Of a stretch of 64,000 bases of DNA, positions 53,663-63,675 are shown piece after piece. The notes under the pieces were generated by a model. It was not told where the DNA came from and searched no databases. It was given only the letters and a program-made list of their open reading frames with translations. The translations under genes were made by a program, and so were the position numbers. Source of the DNA: Pseudomonas sp. C2B4 (GTDB lineage Bacteria > Pseudomonadota > Gammaproteobacteria > Pseudomonadales > Pseudomonadaceae). The stretch spans positions 186,001 through 250,000 of the forward strand of contig NZ_JABFMU010000001.1 of assembly GCF_013359695.1 (NCBI RefSeq). The letters are read 5' to 3'. How positions within the stretch are numbered: the first letter of the stretch is position 1; each line of letters begins with the position of its first letter.

Positions 53663-54442
53663 TTAGATGGTCAGCGTCCAGTCGTAGTCCACGATCAGCG
53701 GCGCGTGCTGCGAGAACCGTGGCTGACGTGGCAGGCGTGCGCTACGCACGAAGCGGCGCAGGCCCGGGGTCAGCAGCTGATAGTCGAAGCGCCAGCCGAG
53801 GTTGAGCATCTCGGCCTGTTCGTTATCCGGCCACCAGCTGTACTGGTCGCCTTCGCGGCTGACTTCGCGCAGGGCATCGACATAACCCATGTTGCCGACA
53901 ATCTCGTCCATCCAGGCGCGCTCAGGCGCCAGGAAGCCCGGGGATTGCTGGCTATCGCGCCAGTTCTTGATGTCCAGCTTCTGTTGCGCCACGTACAGCG
54001 AGCCACAATAAATGTACTCGCGGCGTTTGCGCCGTTGCTTGTCCAGGTACTTGGCGAAGTCGTCCATGAGCTTGAACTTCTGATTCAAGTCCTCATCGCC
54101 GTTCATACCCGAAGGCAGCAGCAACGTTGCAATACTGACTTTGTCGAAATCGGCTTGCAGGTAGCGCCCGTAGCGGTCGGCCGTCTCGAAACCGAGACCG
54201 CTGATGACAGCCTTCGGTTGCAACCGCGAATACAAAGCCACGCCACCTTGGGCGGGGACTTCGGCATCGCAGGCATAAAGGAAGTATCCATCCAGTTGGA
54301 AGGCTGGATCGTCCAGTTCAAAGGCGGAGGCACGGGTGTCCTGCAGGCAGATGACGTCGGCATTCTGTGCTTGCAGCCAACTGAGCAAACCTCGCTCGAC
54401 TGCAGCCTGAATACCATTGACGTTCACACTGATGATCCGCAT
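53663..54442 (-). CDS. crc: Catabolite repression control protein Crc
   Basis: 259 residues from ATG 54442 (MRIISVNVNGIQAA). With Hfq it blocks translation of target messages carrying CA motifs when favoured carbon sources are present. The fold is that of exonuclease III, but active-site residues are changed: LQDTRAS stands where ExoIII has LQETK, and SQHAPLIVDYDW where ExoIII has SDHAP. This fits the lack of nuclease activity reported for Crc. Adjacent to pyrE as in P. aeruginosa. Confidence 0.95.
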   Translation of the reverse strand: MRIISVNVNGIQAAVERGLLSWLQAQNADVICLQDTRASAFELDDPAFQLDGYFLYACDAEVPAQGGVALYSRLQPKAVISGLGFETADRYGRYLQADFDKVSIATLLLPSGMNGDEDLNQKFKLMDDFAKYLDKQRRKRREYIYCGSLYVAQQKLDIKNWRDSQQSPGFLAPERAWMDEIVGNMGYVDALREVSREGDQYSWWPDNEQAEMLNLGWRFDYQLLTPGLRRFVRSARLPRQPRFSQHAPLIVDYDWTLTI

Positions 54443-54465
54443 AAATGGCCCCAAAAATCGCGTGC

Positions 54466-54497
54466 GTGTATGATACACGGCGTCAAGCTAATTAGCT
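54466..54497. promoter_or_regulatory. Two palindromes between crc and pyrE
   Basis: GTGTATGATACAC (54466-54478, symmetric about G54472) and AGCTAATTAGCT (54486-54497, perfect 12 bp) lie in an 82-bp divergent region, each including promoter-like AT steps. They may be operators for either gene. Confidence 0.4.
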
Positions 54498-54524
54498 AAA
54501 TCCGTGGTATTTGGGGTTTTTTTC

Positions 54525-55169
54525 ATGCAAGCGTATCAGCGCGATTTCATTCGTTTTGCCATCGATCGCGGCGTTTTGCGCTTCGGTGAGTTCACCCTGA
54601 AGTCCGGGCGCACCAGTCCTTACTTCTTCAATGCGGGCCTGTTCAATTCGGGTTCGGCCCTGGCGCAGCTGGGTCGTTTCTACGCCGCAGCCATTGCCGA
54701 AAGCGGCATTCCCTTCGATGTTCTGTTCGGTCCGGCCTACAAGGGCATCCCTTTGGCGGCGACCACCGCCGTGGCGTTGGCCGAGCATCACAACCGTGAC
54801 TTGCCGTGGTGTTTCAACCGCAAGGAAGCCAAGGCCCACGGCGAAGGCGGCAGCCTGGTTGGCGCACCGCTGACTGGCGATGTATTGATCATCGACGACG
54901 TGATCACTGCCGGTACCGCTATCCGTGAAGTGATGCAGATCATCGCTTCCCAGGACGGCGCCAAGGCGGCTGGCGTACTGATCGCCCTGAACCGTCAGGA
55001 GCGTGGCAACGGTGAGTTGTCGGCCATCCAGGAAGTGGAGCGCGATTTCGGCATTCCGGTGATCAGCATCGTTTCGCTGAACCAGGTGCTGGAGTTCCTG
55101 GCTGACGATCCGCAGCTCAAGCAGCACTTGCCGGCCGTGGAAGCGTATCGCGCCCAGTTCGGCGTTTAA
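54525..55169 (+). CDS. pyrE: Orotate phosphoribosyltransferase
   Basis: 214 residues from ATG 54525 (MQAYQRDF), preceded by GGGG at 8 nt; the frame runs seven codons upstream. It joins orotate and PRPP to make OMP in pyrimidine synthesis. The PRPP motif [13 protein letters not shown] and [11 protein letters not shown] are clear. It is divergent from crc. A REP doublet and a bidirectional terminator follow. Confidence 0.96.
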   Translation: MQAYQRDFIRFAIDRGVLRFGEFTLKSGRTSPYFFNAGLFNSGSALAQLGRFYAAAIAESGIPFDVLFGPAYKGIPLAATTAVALAEHHNRDLPWCFNRKEAKAHGEGGSLVGAPLTGDVLIIDDVITAGTAIREVMQIIASQDGAKAAGVLIALNRQERGNGELSAIQEVERDFGIPVISIVSLNQVLEFLADDPQLKQHLPAVEAYRAQFGV

Positions 55170-55185
55170 CGCGTACCGCCCCCCC

Positions 55186-55285
55186 TGTAGGAGCGAGCTT
55201 GCTCGCGAAAAACGTCAACGATAACGCCGGGTGCCTGACACTCCGCAGTGTTCTGGCGTCCATCGCGAGCAAGCTCGCTCCTACA
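55186..55285. repeat. REP doublet, TGTAGGAGC type
   Basis: TGTAGGAGCGAGCTTGCTCG at 55186 and its complement ending 55285, between pyrE and its terminator. Confidence 0.9.
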
Positions 55286-55297
55286 GAGGCCGAGGTG

Positions 55298-55339
55298 AAA
55301 AAAAAGACCCCGCTCAGCCAGGCTGAGCGGGGTCTTTTT
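55298..55339. terminator. Bidirectional intrinsic terminator of pyrE and argB
   Basis: GACCCCGCTCAGCC and GGCTGAGCGGGGTC form a 14-bp perfect stem with a one-base centre (A55320), flanked by A7 and T5. Confidence 0.93.
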
Positions 55340-55353
55340 GTATCCGCTATCGC

Positions 55354-56259
<906 letters not shown>

Positions 56260-56276
56260 TCAGGGCTCCGGGTGAA

Positions 56277-57674
56277 TCAGAACGGTAGTTGGAGATCAGG
56301 TGCAACACGCTTCAACTGGACATGGAAGACGTCCTTGATGCGCTGCAATTCAGCCTCGTCATCGGCCTCGAAGCGCAGTACCAGCACCGGTGTGGTGTTG
56401 GAGGCGCGAACCAGGCCCCAGCCTTTGGCATAGTCGACTCGCACGCCGTCAATGGTGGTCAGGTCAGCGCCTTCGCCCCACTGCGCGTCATGCAATGCAT
56501 CAATGATGCTGAATTTGCTCTCTTCGGTCACATGGATATTGATTTCCGGCGTAGAAATATCGTTCGGGAAGGTGGCGAACAGCTCTTCCGCGGTGGATTT
56601 TTCCTTGCTGAGGATTTCCAGCAGCCGTGCGGCGCTGTAAATGCCGTCGTCGAAACCGAACCAGCGTTCCTTGAAGAAGATGTGCCCGCTCATTTCGCCG
56701 GCCAACAGGGCGCCGGATTGTTTCATTTTCTTTTTGATCAACGAATGACCGGTCTTCCACATGAGCGGACGACCGCCGTATTCCTTGATCAACGGGATCA
56801 GGCGGCGGGTGCATTTGACGTCGAAGATGATTTCCGCGTCGGGGTTGCGTGCTACCACATCCTTGGCGAACAGCATCAGCAGGCGGTCCGGGAACACGAC
56901 GCTGCCGGTGTTGGTGACCACGCCCACGCGGTCGCCATCGCCGTCGAAGGCCAGGCCGATGTCGGCGTTGGTTTCCTTGACCTTGGCGATCAGGTCTACC
57001 AGGTTTTCCAGTTTGCCCGGGTCCGGGTGGTGGTTCGGGAAGTTACCGTCGACCTCGCAGAACAGCGGGATGACTTCGCAGTTCAATGCTTCGATCAGCT
57101 GCGGGGCAATCACACCAGCCGCGCCATTGCCGCAATCGACGACGACCTTCAGGCGGCGGGCCAGCTTGATGTCCTGGACGATTTCGGTGGTGTAGCGGTC
57201 GAGGATCTCGACCTTGGTGATGCTGCCCTGGCCGCTGCTCAGGTTGTTGCTCTTGAGGCGGTCATGCAGGGCCTGGATCTGCTCGTTGGCGAGGGTGTCG
57301 CCAGCGATGACGATCTTGAAGCCGTTGTAGTTCGACGGGTTGTGGCTGCCGGTCAGCATCACGCCGGATTTACCGGCCAGTACGTTGGCGGCGTAGTACA
57401 GCGCAGGGGTTGGCACCAGGCCGACATCGCTGACGTGGCAGCCGCTGTCGGCCAGGCCCTGGATCAGTTGTTCAACCAGTTCCGGGCCGGAAAGGCGACC
57501 GTCACGGCCGACGGAAACATTGGGTTCATTCTGGGCCAAGCTTTGGGCACCGATGGCGCGACCGAGCCAATAAGCCGTTTCGGCGTTCAGAAATTCCGGG
57601 ACGGTGCCGCGAATATCGTAGGCGCGGAAGATGCTGTCGGGGAACTTGGGGGCGACGCGGACGGGGGTGCTCAT
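56277..57674 (-). CDS. algC: Phosphomannomutase/phosphoglucomutase AlgC
   Basis: 465 residues. It interconverts the 6- and 1-phosphates of mannose and glucose for alginate, LPS and other polysaccharides. The catalytic phosphoserine loop TGSHNPSNYNG is near residue 106, the metal loop DGDGDRVG near 243, and the sugar loop GEMSGHIFF near 325. Length matches the P. aeruginosa enzyme, without the long N-terminal extension found in some relatives. It lies between dut (174 bp away) and argB (17 bp). Confidence 0.95.
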   Translation of the reverse strand: MSTPVRVAPKFPDSIFRAYDIRGTVPEFLNAETAYWLGRAIGAQSLAQNEPNVSVGRDGRLSGPELVEQLIQGLADSGCHVSDVGLVPTPALYYAANVLAGKSGVMLTGSHNPSNYNGFKIVIAGDTLANEQIQALHDRLKSNNLSSGQGSITKVEILDRYTTEIVQDIKLARRLKVVVDCGNGAAGVIAPQLIEALNCEVIPLFCEVDGNFPNHHPDPGKLENLVDLIAKVKETNADIGLAFDGDGDRVGVVTNTGSVVFPDRLLMLFAKDVVARNPDAEIIFDVKCTRRLIPLIKEYGGRPLMWKTGHSLIKKKMKQSGALLAGEMSGHIFFKERWFGFDDGIYSAARLLEILSKEKSTAEELFATFPNDISTPEINIHVTEESKFSIIDALHDAQWGEGADLTTIDGVRVDYAKGWGLVRASNTTPVLVLRFEADDEAELQRIKDVFHVQLKRVAPDLQLPF

Positions 57675-57848
57675 CTGTGGAAATGCTCCATCTTGAAAGT
57701 GGCTGGACCTGCCGTCGAATCATTCGCCGGCAGGCTCAAACTGAAGGTATGACGGCGTTTTTCACAGAGAGTTCGTGGTGCGAAAAGGCCATGCCACCAG
57801 CACGGTGCGGAAATCAGCACAAATTTTGTGTTGAAGGAGCCTGTCGGA

Positions 57849-58304
57849 TCAATGGCTGCCAGAGTGACCGAAGCCGCCGGTACCGCGCTGGGTCTCGACG
57901 AACTCTTCGACCATCTCGAAATGTGCCTGGACCACCGGCACCAACACCAACTGCGCCAGGCGCTCGCCAACGACCATGGTGAAGTCGGTCTGGCCACGGT
58001 TCCAGCACGAGACCATCAACGGGCCCTGGTAGTCGGAGTCGATCAAGCCGACCAGGTTACCCAGTACGATGCCGTGCTTATGGCCCAGGCCAGAGCGAGG
58101 CAGGATCAGCGCTGCGAGATTCGGGTCACCGATATAGACCGACAGGCCGGTGGGGATCAGCACGGTCTCGCCCGGTTTGATCACGATGTCTTTTTCCAGC
58201 ATGGCGCGCAGGTCGAGGCCAGCGGAGCCTGGGGTGGCGTATTGAGGCAGCGGGAATTCGGTACCGATGCGAGGGTCGAGGATCTTGGCTTGCAAAGCGT
58301 GCAT
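57849..58304 (-). CDS. dut: dUTP diphosphatase
   Basis: 151 residues. It removes dUTP to keep uracil out of DNA and supplies dUMP for thymidylate. All five dUTPase motifs are seen, including [32 protein letters not shown], and the C-terminal [11 protein letters not shown]-loop-like tail. It starts 5 bp after coaBC, so the two are co-transcribed. Confidence 0.96.
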   Translation of the reverse strand: MHALQAKILDPRIGTEFPLPQYATPGSAGLDLRAMLEKDIVIKPGETVLIPTGLSVYIGDPNLAALILPRSGLGHKHGIVLGNLVGLIDSDYQGPLMVSCWNRGQTDFTMVVGERLAQLVLVPVVQAHFEMVEEFVETQRGTGGFGHSGSH

Positions 58305-58309
58305 GTAAA

Positions 58310-59518
58310 TTAAACCTGGTTCAGTCGTTCAGCGATAAAGGTGATCAGCTGGCGAGCAATTTTGCTCTTGCTGGTCTGGGCGAAAAGTGTGGCGTGAAGG
58401 TCGCGATCGATCACGCTGCAGGCGTTCTCTTCACTGTTGAAGCCAATGCTCGGGTTGGCGACGTCGTTGGCGACGATCAAATCGAGATTCTTGTCTTTCA
58501 ACTTGCGGGCAGCGTAGTCGAGCAGGTGCTCGGTTTCAGCGGCGAAGCCGACGCTGAACGGACGGTCGGGGCGGGTGGCGATGCTGGCCAGAATGTCCGG
58601 GTTGCGCACCATCTGTAGCAACAAGCCGTCGCCGTTCGTAGGGTCTTTCTTGAGTTTCTGTGGTGCGACGACTTCCGGGCGGTAATCCGCGACCGCTGCG
58701 GAGGCGATGAACAGGTCGCAAGGGATCGCGGCTTCGCAGGCGGCGAGCATGTCACGGGCGCTGACTACGTCGATCCGTGTCACGCGATCCGGGGTTGGCA
58801 GGTGCACCGGGCCAGTGATCAGGGTCACGCGGGCACCGGCTTCCACTGCGGCTTCAGCCAGGGCGAAGCCCATTTTTCCGGAGCTGTGGTTGGTGATGTA
58901 GCGCACCGGGTCGATGTTTTCCTGGGTCGGGCCGGCGGTGATCAACACATGTTTGCCGGTCAGCGCCTGACGCTTGAAGCAATCCGCGGCGAGCTGGGCC
59001 AGGTCGGTGGCTTCGAGCATGCGGCCCAGGCCGACATCGCCACAGGCCTGGCTGCCGGAAGCGGGGCCGAAGACTTTCAGGTCGCGGCTTTCAAGGGTTT
59101 GCAGGTTGGCTTGGGTCGCAGGGTCGCGCCACATGGCCTGGTTCATTGCCGGGGCGACCGCGACCACCGCGTCGGTGGCCAGCACCAGCGTGGTCAGCAA
59201 ATCGTCGGCGATGCCTTGGGCCAAGCGGGCGATCAGGTCCGCGGTGGCGGGTGCGATCAGCACCAGATCAGCCCATTTGGCCAGCTCGATATGGCCCATG
59301 GCCGCTTCGGCGGCCGGGTCCAGCAGGTCCAGGTGCACGGGGTGTCCGGACAGGGCCTGCATGGTCAGTGGCGTGATGAATTCGCTGCCGCCGCGAGTCA
59401 TGACCACGCGCACTTCGGCGCCCTGGTCCATCAATCGGCGAACCAGATCGGCGCTCTTGTAGGCAGCAATGCCGCCGCCGACGCCCAGAACAATGCGTTT
59501 CCGATACAGCCGCTGCAT
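58310..59518 (-). CDS. coaBC: Bifunctional phosphopantothenoylcysteine decarboxylase/synthetase
   Basis: 402 residues from ATG 59518 ([22 protein letters not shown]), with AGGCAGG upstream; the frame is open 23 codons further. The N-terminal CoaC flavin domain has GGGIAAYK, the PAMNQAMW motif and a conserved Cys in GSQACGDVG. The C-terminal CoaB domain has [24 protein letters not shown]. It performs two steps of CoA synthesis. It leads coaBC-dut and is divergent from radC. Confidence 0.95.
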   Translation of the reverse strand: MQRLYRKRIVLGVGGGIAAYKSADLVRRLMDQGAEVRVVMTRGGSEFITPLTMQALSGHPVHLDLLDPAAEAAMGHIELAKWADLVLIAPATADLIARLAQGIADDLLTTLVLATDAVVAVAPAMNQAMWRDPATQANLQTLESRDLKVFGPASGSQACGDVGLGRMLEATDLAQLAADCFKRQALTGKHVLITAGPTQENIDPVRYITNHSSGKMGFALAEAAVEAGARVTLITGPVHLPTPDRVTRIDVVSARDMLAACEAAIPCDLFIASAAVADYRPEVVAPQKLKKDPTNGDGLLLQMVRNPDILASIATRPDRPFSVGFAAETEHLLDYAARKLKDKNLDLIVANDVANPSIGFNSEENACSVIDRDLHATLFAQTSKSKIARQLITFIAERLNQV

Positions 59519-59653
59519 AGGCCTGCCTTTCAATTCGTTGGTGACAAACGTAGCGAAACCCCCTCCCCAGGGTGAATTCGCCCGCAAAAAAGATGGGCTA
59601 CGATATCACAGCGTCCGCTAGGGAACAGCGGCGCCCACAGACAGGGAGGTGCT

Positions 59654-60328
59654 ATGAGTATTCGCGATTGGCCGGCGGCGGAGCGGCCGCGGGAAAAGCT
59701 TCTTGAGCAAGGCCCGGCAAGCCTCTCGGATGCCGAATTGCTGGCAATTTTCTTACGAACCGGCGTGTCCGGCAAAAGCGCGGTAGACCTGGCGCGGCAT
59801 CTGCTGAGTCGATTTGGCAGTCTGCGCAATCTGCTGGAGGCGGATTTGCGGACCTTCAGTGGTGAGCTCGGGCTCGGCCCCGCAAAGTTTGCACAGCTAC
59901 AGGCTGTGCTGGAAATGGGGCGACGCCATCTGGCTGAGCGCCTGCGACACAAGTCGGTGCTGGAGAACCCCGTGGCTGTGCGCGACTACTTGAAGTCGAT
60001 GCTGCGTCACGAACCACATGAGGTGTTCGGTTGCCTGTTTCTGGATTCGAAGCACCGGGCATTGGCCTTTGAATCGCTGTTTCGCGGGTCTATCGACAGC
60101 ACCAGCGTCTACCCCAGGCAAGTGGTCAAGCGTGCTCTGGCCCATAACGCCGCCGCGTTAATCTTGTGTCACAACCACCCGTCGGGCAATTCCACCCCCA
60201 GTCAGGCTGATCGAAAATTGACCAAGCGACTGAAAGAGGCCCTGGACCTGATCGATGTGCGGGTGCTTGATCATTTCATCATCGGTGACGGTGATCCGCT
60301 GTCGATGGCGGAGTATGGATGGATGTGA
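59654..60328 (+). CDS. radC: RadC/MPN-domain protein
   Basis: 224 residues. Annotated as DNA repair protein, but its direct role in repair is doubted. N-terminal helix-hairpin-helix region (about 1-80, [22 protein letters not shown]) and C-terminal JAB/MPN domain with the metal motif [17 protein letters not shown] at about 170, with both His and the Asp kept. Length is typical. It is divergent from coaBC as in many pseudomonads. Confidence 0.93.
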   Translation: MSIRDWPAAERPREKLLEQGPASLSDAELLAIFLRTGVSGKSAVDLARHLLSRFGSLRNLLEADLRTFSGELGLGPAKFAQLQAVLEMGRRHLAERLRHKSVLENPVAVRDYLKSMLRHEPHEVFGCLFLDSKHRALAFESLFRGSIDSTSVYPRQVVKRALAHNAAALILCHNHPSGNSTPSQADRKLTKRLKEALDLIDVRVLDHFIIGDGDPLSMAEYGWM

Positions 60329-60350
60329 GGTGGGACGCTAAGCAGGTCTC

Positions 60351-60439
60351 TGTGGGAGCGCGCCTGCTCGCGAAGGCGTCGTGTCAGTCAATATCAAGTT
60401 CACTGACAGACAGCTTTCGCGAGCAGGCTCGCTCCCACA
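60351..60439. repeat. REP doublet (REPIN)
   Basis: TGTGGGAGCGCGCCTGCTCG at 60351 and the complement of GTGGGAGCGAGCCTGC ending 60439. The first unit has one substitution (GCGCGC for GCGAGC). Confidence 0.88.
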
Positions 60440-60457
60440 GGTTTTGTGGCGAAGCTA

Positions 60458-62044
60458 TTACTTGATATTCACTTTCGAGTAATCCTGCCGCCCGAACGGG
60501 CTGACCGAATAACCCTCGACATCCTTGCGTGTCAGGGCGAAGGCGGTCGGATGAGCCAGCGGCAGCCACAGTGCCTGCTGCTGGATCTGCGTCTGGGCCT
60601 GTTCGTAGAGTTTGGTGCGCACACCTTGCTCGCCCGTGGTCTTGCCGGCGCTGATCAGCTTGTCCAGATCCTGGTTGCAGTAGCGGGCGAAATTGGTACC
60701 GGACTTGACCGCGGCGCAGGAAAACTGCGGCGTGAGGAAGTTGTCCGGGTCACCGTTGTCACCGGCCCAGCCCATGAACAGCAGGTCATGTTCACCCGCT
60801 TTGGCGCGACGAATCAGTTCGCCCCATTCGATCACCCGAATTTCAGCCTGGATGCCGATTTCAGCGAGGTCGGATTGCAGCAACTGGGCGCCAAGGCTTG
60901 GGTTCGGGTTCAGCAGGCTGCCCGAGGGGCGAGTCCAGATGGTGGTCTGGAACCCGTCCTTGAGCCCGGCCTTGGCCATCAGCGCCTTGGCTTTCTCCAC
61001 GTCATGGGAATAGCCCGGCAGATTTTTGGCGTAACTCCAGGTATTGGGCGGGTAGGGGCCATTGGCGGGCTCGGCGGTGTCTTCGAACACGGCTTTGACG
61101 TAATTGGCCTTGTCGAAAGCGAGGTTGATCGCCTGACGCACTTCGGGCTTGTCCAGCGGCGGATGCTGGCTGTTGATGCCGACGAATGCGGTCATGAACG
61201 CGTCAGTCTTTTCCACTTTCAGGGTGGGCTCTTTCAGCGCTGCCTGCACGTCCAAAGGTTTTGGCGACAGGGCGATCTGGCATTCGTTACGACGCAGCTT
61301 CTGCAAGCGCACGTTGGCATCCGGGGTGATGGCGAAGATCAACGGATCCACCGAGGGTTTGCCGCCGAAGTAGTCCGGGTTGGCTTTGTAGCGAACCGAG
61401 GCGTCCTTCTGGAAACGCGTGAAAACAAACGGGCCAGTGCCGATTGGCTGGCTGTTGAGTTTGTCCGTCGCACCGGCTTTCAACAGTTTGTCGGCGTACT
61501 CGGCCGAATAGATCGAGGCAAAGCCCATGCTCAGGGTGGCCAGGAAGGTCGAGTCTGCGTGATCAAGGGTGAAGCGGACGGTCAACGGGTCAAGAGCGTC
61601 GATCTTCTTGATGAGCGCCGGCAATTGCATCGATTGTGCATGCGGGAAGCCGCTCTGGGCCACCTGGTGCCACGGATTGGCCGGGTCGAGCATGCGGTCG
61701 AAGCTGAATTTCACATCCTCGGCGGTCAATTCGCGCGTCGGGCTGAAGTACTCGGTGCGGTGGAATTTCACCTGAGGGTGCAACTTGAAGACATAAATCA
61801 GGCCATCGGGGCTGACCTCCCAGCTGTCGGCGAGGCTGGCGACCACTTTACCGCTGGCTGTGTCGAAGTCCACCAGACGGTTCATCAGCACATCGGCCGA
61901 GGCGTTGGTGGTGGTCAGCGAATTGTATTGCACCACGTCGAACCCTTCGGGACTGGCCTCGGTGCAGACACTCAGGGCGGCCGCCTGGGCCAGGGGGCTC
62001 AGCAAAAGAGGGGCGAGCAACAGCGGTAGGGCAGCGAGGCGCAT
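60458..62044 (-). CDS. Dipeptide/oligopeptide-type ABC transporter substrate-binding protein
   Basis: 528 residues. Signal peptide 1-22 (MRLAALPLLLAPLLL...AQAA), so it is periplasmic. It belongs to the SBP_bac_5 family: SVCTEASPEGFDVVQYNS at the start, ELTAEDVKFSFDRMLDP, and IGTGPFVFTRFQKDASVRYKANPDYFGG. It resembles DppA/SapA-type proteins. No permease or ATPase genes are adjacent, so it must work with a transporter encoded elsewhere; other pseudomonads keep a similar lone gene here. Confidence 0.87.
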   Translation of the reverse strand: MRLAALPLLLAPLLLSPLAQAAALSVCTEASPEGFDVVQYNSLTTTNASADVLMNRLVDFDTASGKVVASLADSWEVSPDGLIYVFKLHPQVKFHRTEYFSPTRELTAEDVKFSFDRMLDPANPWHQVAQSGFPHAQSMQLPALIKKIDALDPLTVRFTLDHADSTFLATLSMGFASIYSAEYADKLLKAGATDKLNSQPIGTGPFVFTRFQKDASVRYKANPDYFGGKPSVDPLIFAITPDANVRLQKLRRNECQIALSPKPLDVQAALKEPTLKVEKTDAFMTAFVGINSQHPPLDKPEVRQAINLAFDKANYVKAVFEDTAEPANGPYPPNTWSYAKNLPGYSHDVEKAKALMAKAGLKDGFQTTIWTRPSGSLLNPNPSLGAQLLQSDLAEIGIQAEIRVIEWGELIRRAKAGEHDLLFMGWAGDNGDPDNFLTPQFSCAAVKSGTNFARYCNQDLDKLISAGKTTGEQGVRTKLYEQAQTQIQQQALWLPLAHPTAFALTRKDVEGYSVSPFGRQDYSKVNIK

Positions 62045-62489
62045 GGTCGGATTCCTTTACAGATCGAAGGCCCATCTGCAAGTGCAGTCTGGAAAAGGCT
62101 TACCCTAGTGGGCTCCTTGGCAAATGACTATCCCCTTTTGCATTTTGAGGGGACTATAGGCGCCTGATTTTGCTGTGCCCGGGCGAAAAAACGTCGGGGG
62201 AGTGGCGTCGAGCAAATTCTCACGACGAGCGGTCGCAATCGCCCACAGCCTTTATCCAAAGCGCTTGAAGGGCGAAAAACCGGGTTTTTCTCCATTCAAG
62301 GCACAGCGAATGTTGTTGCTCTCCAGTCTTTCTGGTATAAAGCAGCGCTCTTTTCTAGGGGCCCGGTTCCTTCACTGTAGGTGTAGCCGGTAAGACCTCT
62401 AAAGAATCGCGGCGCCTGGCGCCACAATGACTAGAGATTAAGCGGCCAACCCATGCCGGGTTGGGCATGTGGTTTTAGAGGGCTGAGGC
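62045..62489. other. Intergenic region upstream of the binding protein and rpmB
   Basis: It holds the minus-strand promoter region of the binding protein (no clear element seen) and, in its right half, the rpmBG promoter and a 140-nt leader. No gene is supported. Confidence 0.55.
62313..62341 (+). promoter_or_regulatory. Sigma-70 promoter of rpmBG
   Basis: TTGTTG (62313-62318), a 17-bp spacer and TATAAA (62336-62341). This is one of the best promoters in the window. The leader of about 140 nt has stems such as GGCGCC-T-GGCGCC and CAACCCATGC...GGGTTGGGCATG, where ribosomal protein control could act. Confidence 0.75.
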
Positions 62490-62723
62490 ATGTCTAGAGT
62501 ATGTCAAGTTACCGGTAAGGGTCCGGTGACTGGGAATAACATTTCCCACGCAAACAACAAAACCCGTCGTCGTTTCCTGCCGAACCTGCAGCATCACCGC
62601 TTCTGGGTTGAAGAAGAGAAACGTTTTGTGCGTCTGCGCGTATCTGCCAAAGGCATGCGCATCATCGACAAGCGTGGCATCAGTGTCGTGCTGGCCGAAC
62701 TTCGTCGCGATGGCAAGGTTTAA
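62490..62723 (+). CDS. rpmB: 50S ribosomal protein L28
   Basis: 77 residues. A small protein of the large ribosomal subunit. The family start [28 protein letters not shown] is unmistakable, with a basic core that binds rRNA. ATG 62490 follows AGAGGGCTGAGGC. It is the first gene of rpmBG. The second gene starts 11 bp later. Confidence 0.98.
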   Translation: MSRVCQVTGKGPVTGNNISHANNKTRRRFLPNLQHHRFWVEEEKRFVRLRVSAKGMRIIDKRGISVVLAELRRDGKV

Positions 62724-62734
62724 GGGAGCTAATC

Positions 62735-62890
62735 ATGCGTGAATTGATTCGTTTGATTTCGAGCGCCGGTACTGGTCACTTCTACACTACCGACAAGAAC
62801 AAGCGCACTACTCCGGACAAAATCGAGATCAAGAAATATGATCCGGTTGTTCGCAAGCACGTGATCTACAAGGAAGGCAAAATCAAGTAA
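62735..62890 (+). CDS. rpmG: 50S ribosomal protein L33
   Basis: 51 residues, starting at ATG 62735 behind AAGGGAGC. A small protein of the large subunit near the E site. The sequence [17 protein letters not shown] and [23 protein letters not shown] is typical. It lacks the CxxC pairs of the zinc-binding form, so it belongs to the zinc-free type. It ends the operon, and a strong terminator follows 20 bp later. Confidence 0.98.
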   Translation: MRELIRLISSAGTGHFYTTDKNKRTTPDKIEIKKYDPVVRKHVIYKEGKIK

Positions 62891-62910
62891 TTGATTTTTC
62901 CCGACTTACG

Positions 62911-62946
62911 AAAAAGGCCCGTATCGCGAGATACGGGCCTTTTTTG
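62911..62946 (+). terminator. Intrinsic terminator of rpmBG
   Basis: AGGCCCGTATC pairs with GATACGGGCCT around GCGA, flanked by A5 and T6; it could also work on the minus strand. Confidence 0.93.
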
Positions 62947-62980
62947 TTGTCTGATGGTTATGTATTGCCTGTCAGGTCCC

Positions 62981-63053
62981 CTTCGCGAGCAGGCTCGCTC
63001 CCACAATGTCCGTGTTCACACTGATCCACTGTGGGAGTGGGCTTGCCCGCGAT
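62981..63053. repeat. Mixed REP doublet in tail-first order
   Basis: CTTCGCGAGCAGGCTCGC then TGTGGGAGTGGGCTTGCCCG. The two units have different stem types. Confidence 0.85.
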
Positions 63054-63078
63054 GAGGTCGTCCGATTCAGCGCAAACT

Positions 63079-63441
63079 TCAGGCCTTCTGCTCAAACGCC
63101 ACATAGATCTTGCGGCAAGGCTCCAGCACTTCCCAGGTGCCACGAAAGCCCGCCGGGATCACGAAGCGATCACCCACCCGCAGCGTCTTGGCATTGCCAT
63201 CGAGGTCGCGCAGCACGGAAACACCCTGCACGATTTCGCAGTATTCGTGCTCCGTGAAGTTCACCGTCCATTGGCCGACAGCCCCTTCCCACACGCCGGC
63301 GTTCAACTGCCCGCAAGGGCTGTTGTAGTGGTTGAATACTGCTTGCTCAGGGTCGCCTTTCAGCACTTTGGCCGGGTCTGGGCGATAGCGTTCGGCAGCA
63401 GTGGTAGCCTGGCTGAAGTCGACGATGTTCTGGATGCTCAT
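63079..63441 (-). CDS. Cupin-domain protein
   Basis: 120 residues with one cupin barrel of the cupin_3/DUF861 type: GQWTVNFTEHEYCEIVQGVSVLRDLDGNAKTLRVGDRFVIPAGFRGTWEVLEP. The metal site is only partly of the classical form (EHEYCE), so catalysis is uncertain. It is divergent from an aldehyde dehydrogenase gene and may act with it in amine catabolism, by context only. Confidence 0.85.
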   Translation of the reverse strand: MSIQNIVDFSQATTAAERYRPDPAKVLKGDPEQAVFNHYNSPCGQLNAGVWEGAVGQWTVNFTEHEYCEIVQGVSVLRDLDGNAKTLRVGDRFVIPAGFRGTWEVLEPCRKIYVAFEQKA

Positions 63442-63675
63442 TGTTGTATTCCCCCGTCATTGCGGTGCGAGTGGTTGATATTCCAAAGTCTATGTTTATT
63501 AAAATGAACATCGCAAGGCCGTTTGCCGGCGTTATGTCAAATATATTGAAACTTCCCCTGCCGCTGGTTTAGGGTGGCGGTTGCCCTGGGCCGAATTTCA
63601 GGCTGGCCGGGCAGAATTCCTGACAGCGTCCGCGAAATGCGCGGGCGTCGTATTCAATAAGAGGAGGACACTCGA

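Noticed and set aside
53663..54442. Exonuclease III (xthA) as the call for this gene
   Set aside because: Active-site residues are altered, and the sequence and place next to pyrE are those of Crc.
56289..57752. Plus-strand open frame of 487 codons
   Set aside because: Antisense shadow of algC.
60446..62029. Plus-strand open frame of 527 codons
   Set aside because: Antisense shadow of the peptide-binding protein gene, whose minus-strand product has a signal peptide and family motifs.
62553..62560. CA motif AACAACAA within rpmB
   Set aside because: It arises from the conserved codons for Asn-Asn-Lys inside the coding sequence, so it is not evidence for Crc control.
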